From Acidobacteria bacterium UBA6911 (GTDB lineage Bacteria; Acidobacteriota; UBA6911), in contig DKBB01000165.1 in the NCBI GenBank assembly GCA_002451015.1, positions 1 to 8,519 on the forward strand: a stretch of 8,519 bases of DNA. The letters are read 5' to 3'. The notes beneath the pieces were generated by a model. That model saw only the letters and a program-made list of their open reading frames with translations. It searched no databases and was not told the origin of the DNA. The position numbers were made by a program, and so were the translations under genes. Shown piece after piece: positions 6,687 to 8,519 of the stretch. The number at the start of each line of letters is the position of its first letter. Within the stretch, counting starts at the first letter, position 1.

Positions 6687-8519
6687 TTACTGGAGTCTGA
6701 TTGGAAGTTTTAGCTTGAAGTGTGTTCCCTCTCCGGCGTGGCTGTCGACCAATATTCTGCCGCCGTGTTCCTGGATGATTCCATAACTGACCGATAATCC
6801 CAGACCTGTTCCTTTCCCGAGGGTTTTTGTTGTAAAAAACGGATCAAAAATGCGTTTCTGGTTCTCGTCTGAAATCCCTGTTCCGTTGTCAAGTATATCG
6901 ATCACAACCATCGACTCGTTCATGGCTGTTTCAATTTTTAAGTTTCCTCCGGAGGGCATGGCGTCCCGCGCATTTAAAAACAAATTTATGAAGACCTGCT
7001 GCAGCTTTCCAGAATTTCCATAAACCATCGGCAATGAAGGATCGAGTTTGGATTCAACATTTATTTGGTTTCCCTGAAGCTGGTGCTTCAACAGGATTAA
7101 GCTCTCATGGATCAGCTGGTTGATATTCAGATCCCTGAACTGGCTGCCGCTCAAACGCGAGAAATTCAGCAGACCGTTAATGATCTCAGCGGCTCGGAAT
7201 GTCTGGTTTTCTATCTTTTCAAGGACCTTCTTCCGCCTGTCCGATTCCGGAAGGTCTTTTAATAACATCTGGGTATAGCTGGAAATACCGGCAATTGGCG
7301 TATTGATTTCGTGTGCAATCCCGGCAGCCAGCAGTCCTATTGAAGAAAGTTTTTCGGCCTGTAGCAGCTGTTCCTCCAGCTCTGCTTTTTCAGTAATGTT
7401 GTCCAGAACAATCAGGAAACCGGGATTTCCGGCAGCATATTCCTGCAGTGGGATTAAACTGAGATTCACGAATAATCGTTTGCCGAGTTTATTTTCCATA
7501 TAGAGTTTGGACATATGAGCCGAAGATTTTATGTTCCAGGAGTCCGTTCCGCTGATCTTCTGTATGGACGTCAGGATGTCGCGCGGGAAAATTGCCTCGA
7601 TACCGGCACCGGTGATCTGTTGTCGGGTTGCAGCATACAATTTTTCGAACGCACAATTGCAGGAAGTAATGCAGCCGTTGACGTCAAAAGCGATTACGGC
7701 GACATTAATGCTCTCTATTATGTTGTCCGTGTAGGCCTTAAGGCGTTCTAATTCGATGGCTTTGGTTTCAACGGACCGGTAGAGATTGGCATTTTCCAGC
7801 GCCATTGCGGCATAGCCTGCCAGGGTGGAGAGGAGTTCCTGGTCTTCAGTGGAAAAATGACGGTTTCCGGGTAATCGGCCCAGTGCGACAACCCCCACCC
7901 TCCGTCCATGGAGTTTCAGTTCAAGAAGATGCAAAAACCCGTTTCTAATTAAAAGAGTGCTGGCACTCTTTAAGTCTTCGGTTCCGCTCTTAGTTTTAAT
8001 GGTATCGGCCGGATTTTCAGCGTTAAAAAGGTCCTCTTGCCGGAATAAAGATGCGGTGGTGTACATAGCGGGGTCCTGCGAATAGGTCAGGCGGAAAAAA
8101 CCGGCATTTGAGGGATCGGCTAGAAACACCCCGACGCGATCAATCCCAAAGGTTTTAGAAACCCGTTCGGCGATACTGTGTGAAAGGGTCTCGAGGTTCA
8201 GTTCGGAGCTGAGTTTTCGTGCGAAATCCAGAAGACTGGCACGGTCGTCAAAGAGATCTTTGTAAAAAAAGCGATCCAGTCGGATTTGAACGGCATTGCG
8301 TAGTGGAGCAAACAGTAGGGCAATGACCAGGACGGAAAGGCTGATTATCAGAAAGTCCGCTTGGGGCGCGATCCATTGTACCGCCCGGCCCAATACAAGT
8401 ACGAACAGCAGGTACAGGGCTAAAAGGAGAGAACTGACAATAAAATAAGCCACACTCCGCCGAGCAATGCGTTCGACATCCATAAGCCGGTAATGAATCA
8501 GTGCATATCCGATGCACAA
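6687..8519 (-). CDS. Membrane sensor histidine kinase with GAF and PAS domains, N-terminus outside window
   Basis: The window shows the C-terminal 610 residues. In fragment numbering, the start (YALIHYRLMDVERIARRSVAYF) is the end of an N-terminal 7TM-type sensor region, followed by two membrane segments (about 22-44 and 53-72). A GAF domain follows (about 95-245), then a PAS domain (about 262-375). The HisKA helix pair carries phosphoacceptor His403 in GIAHEINTPIAG. The ATPase domain has the N box NLFLNARDAM (Asn516), G1 DNGTGIS (544-550), F box FDPFFTTK (558-565) and G2 GKGTGLGLS (568-576). It is therefore an intact kinase core that autophosphorylates His403 and passes phosphate to a receiver, most likely Asp55 of the regulator encoded next on the same strand. 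The signal is unknown; transmembrane, GAF and PAS inputs suggest that membrane and cytoplasmic cues are combined. The TTG codon at the window edge is internal sequence, not a start. Confidence 0.95.
   Translation of the reverse strand: MCIGYALIHYRLMDVERIARRSVAYFIVSSLLLALYLLFVLVLGRAVQWIAPQADFLIISLSVLVIALLFAPLRNAVQIRLDRFFYKDLFDDRASLLDFARKLSSELNLETLSHSIAERVSKTFGIDRVGVFLADPSNAGFFRLTYSQDPAMYTTASLFRQEDLFNAENPADTIKTKSGTEDLKSASTLLIRNGFLHLLELKLHGRRVGVVALGRLPGNRHFSTEDQELLSTLAGYAAMALENANLYRSVETKAIELERLKAYTDNIIESINVAVIAFDVNGCITSCNCAFEKLYAATRQQITGAGIEAIFPRDILTSIQKISGTDSWNIKSSAHMSKLYMENKLGKRLFVNLSLIPLQEYAAGNPGFLIVLDNITEKAELEEQLLQAEKLSSIGLLAAGIAHEINTPIAGISSYTQMLLKDLPESDRRKKVLEKIENQTFRAAEIINGLLNFSRLSGSQFRDLNINQLIHESLILLKHQLQGNQINVESKLDPSLPMVYGNSGKLQQVFINLFLNARDAMPSGGNLKIETAMNESMVVIDILDNGTGISDENQKRIFDPFFTTKTLGKGTGLGLSVSYGIIQEHGGRILVDSHAGEGTHFKLKLPIRLQ

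Noticed and set aside
2688..8245. TGGCAC matches as sigma-54 -24 elements (for example near 2688, 7971 and 8240)
   Set aside because: None has a TTGC-like -12 element at the right spacing, and all lie inside coding sequences. No -24/-12 promoter was found in the intergenic regions.
3780..8519. Assignment of the kinase, regulator and TPR protein to the PEP-CTERM PrsK/PrsR/PrsT set
   Set aside because: The regulator has a classical NtrC receiver ([11 protein letters not shown]) rather than the PrsR-type receiver as I recall it, the kinase has an added PAS domain, and the TPR protein is far shorter than PrsT and lacks a lipobox.

Overview
The window looks like chromosomal DNA of a Gram-negative bacterium of moderate GC content. 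The combination of a sigma-54-type response regulator with a multi-sensor histidine kinase, a MacB-like ABC ATPase, a stand-alone STAS protein, periplasmic TPR and peptidase-like proteins, and intergenic DNA full of short repeats is typical of Desulfobacterota (former Deltaproteobacteria). No marker here proves that placement, so it is an inference.

Layout. Positions 1-114 (+) hold the last 37 codons of an ABC-transporter ATPase. Facing it is enolase (eno, 183-1457, -), with all catalytic residues and a recognisable sigma-70 promoter. The 543 bases upstream of eno have no gene but contain a 221-bp element with 26-bp imperfect terminal inverted repeats (1611-1831) and a perfect 17-bp hairpin inside it. 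A solo copy of one element end covers the eno stop codon at 163-186. To the right of the element, a promoter and a repeat-rich leader precede a two-gene operon: a STAS-domain anti-sigma-factor-antagonist-like protein (2001-2348) overlapping by 8 bp a secreted protein (2341-3438) that resembles peptidase-MA gluzincins but has lost the zinc-binding histidines at the expected place.

After a convergent 341-bp spacer with palindromes and a dispersed-repeat-like hairpin come three minus-strand genes: an exported TPR protein (3780-4754), an NtrC-type response regulator (4998-6371) and the C-terminal 610 residues of a membrane histidine kinase with GAF and PAS domains (6687 to window end). Kinase and regulator very probably form a phosphorelay: the kinase senses a signal, phosphorylates the receiver Asp, and the regulator activates sigma-54 promoters. 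They are separated by 315 bases of low-complexity and repeated DNA, and the regulator has its own TATAAT box, so they may not be strictly co-transcribed. The TPR gene has its own promoter candidate with an inverted repeat just upstream. No convincing -24/-12 promoter was seen, so the regulator's targets probably lie elsewhere.

I see no complete, clearly new system. The points most worth following are the small mobile-type element and its remnant on the eno stop codon, the inactivated-looking peptidase coupled to a STAS gene, and the structured leader of that operon.
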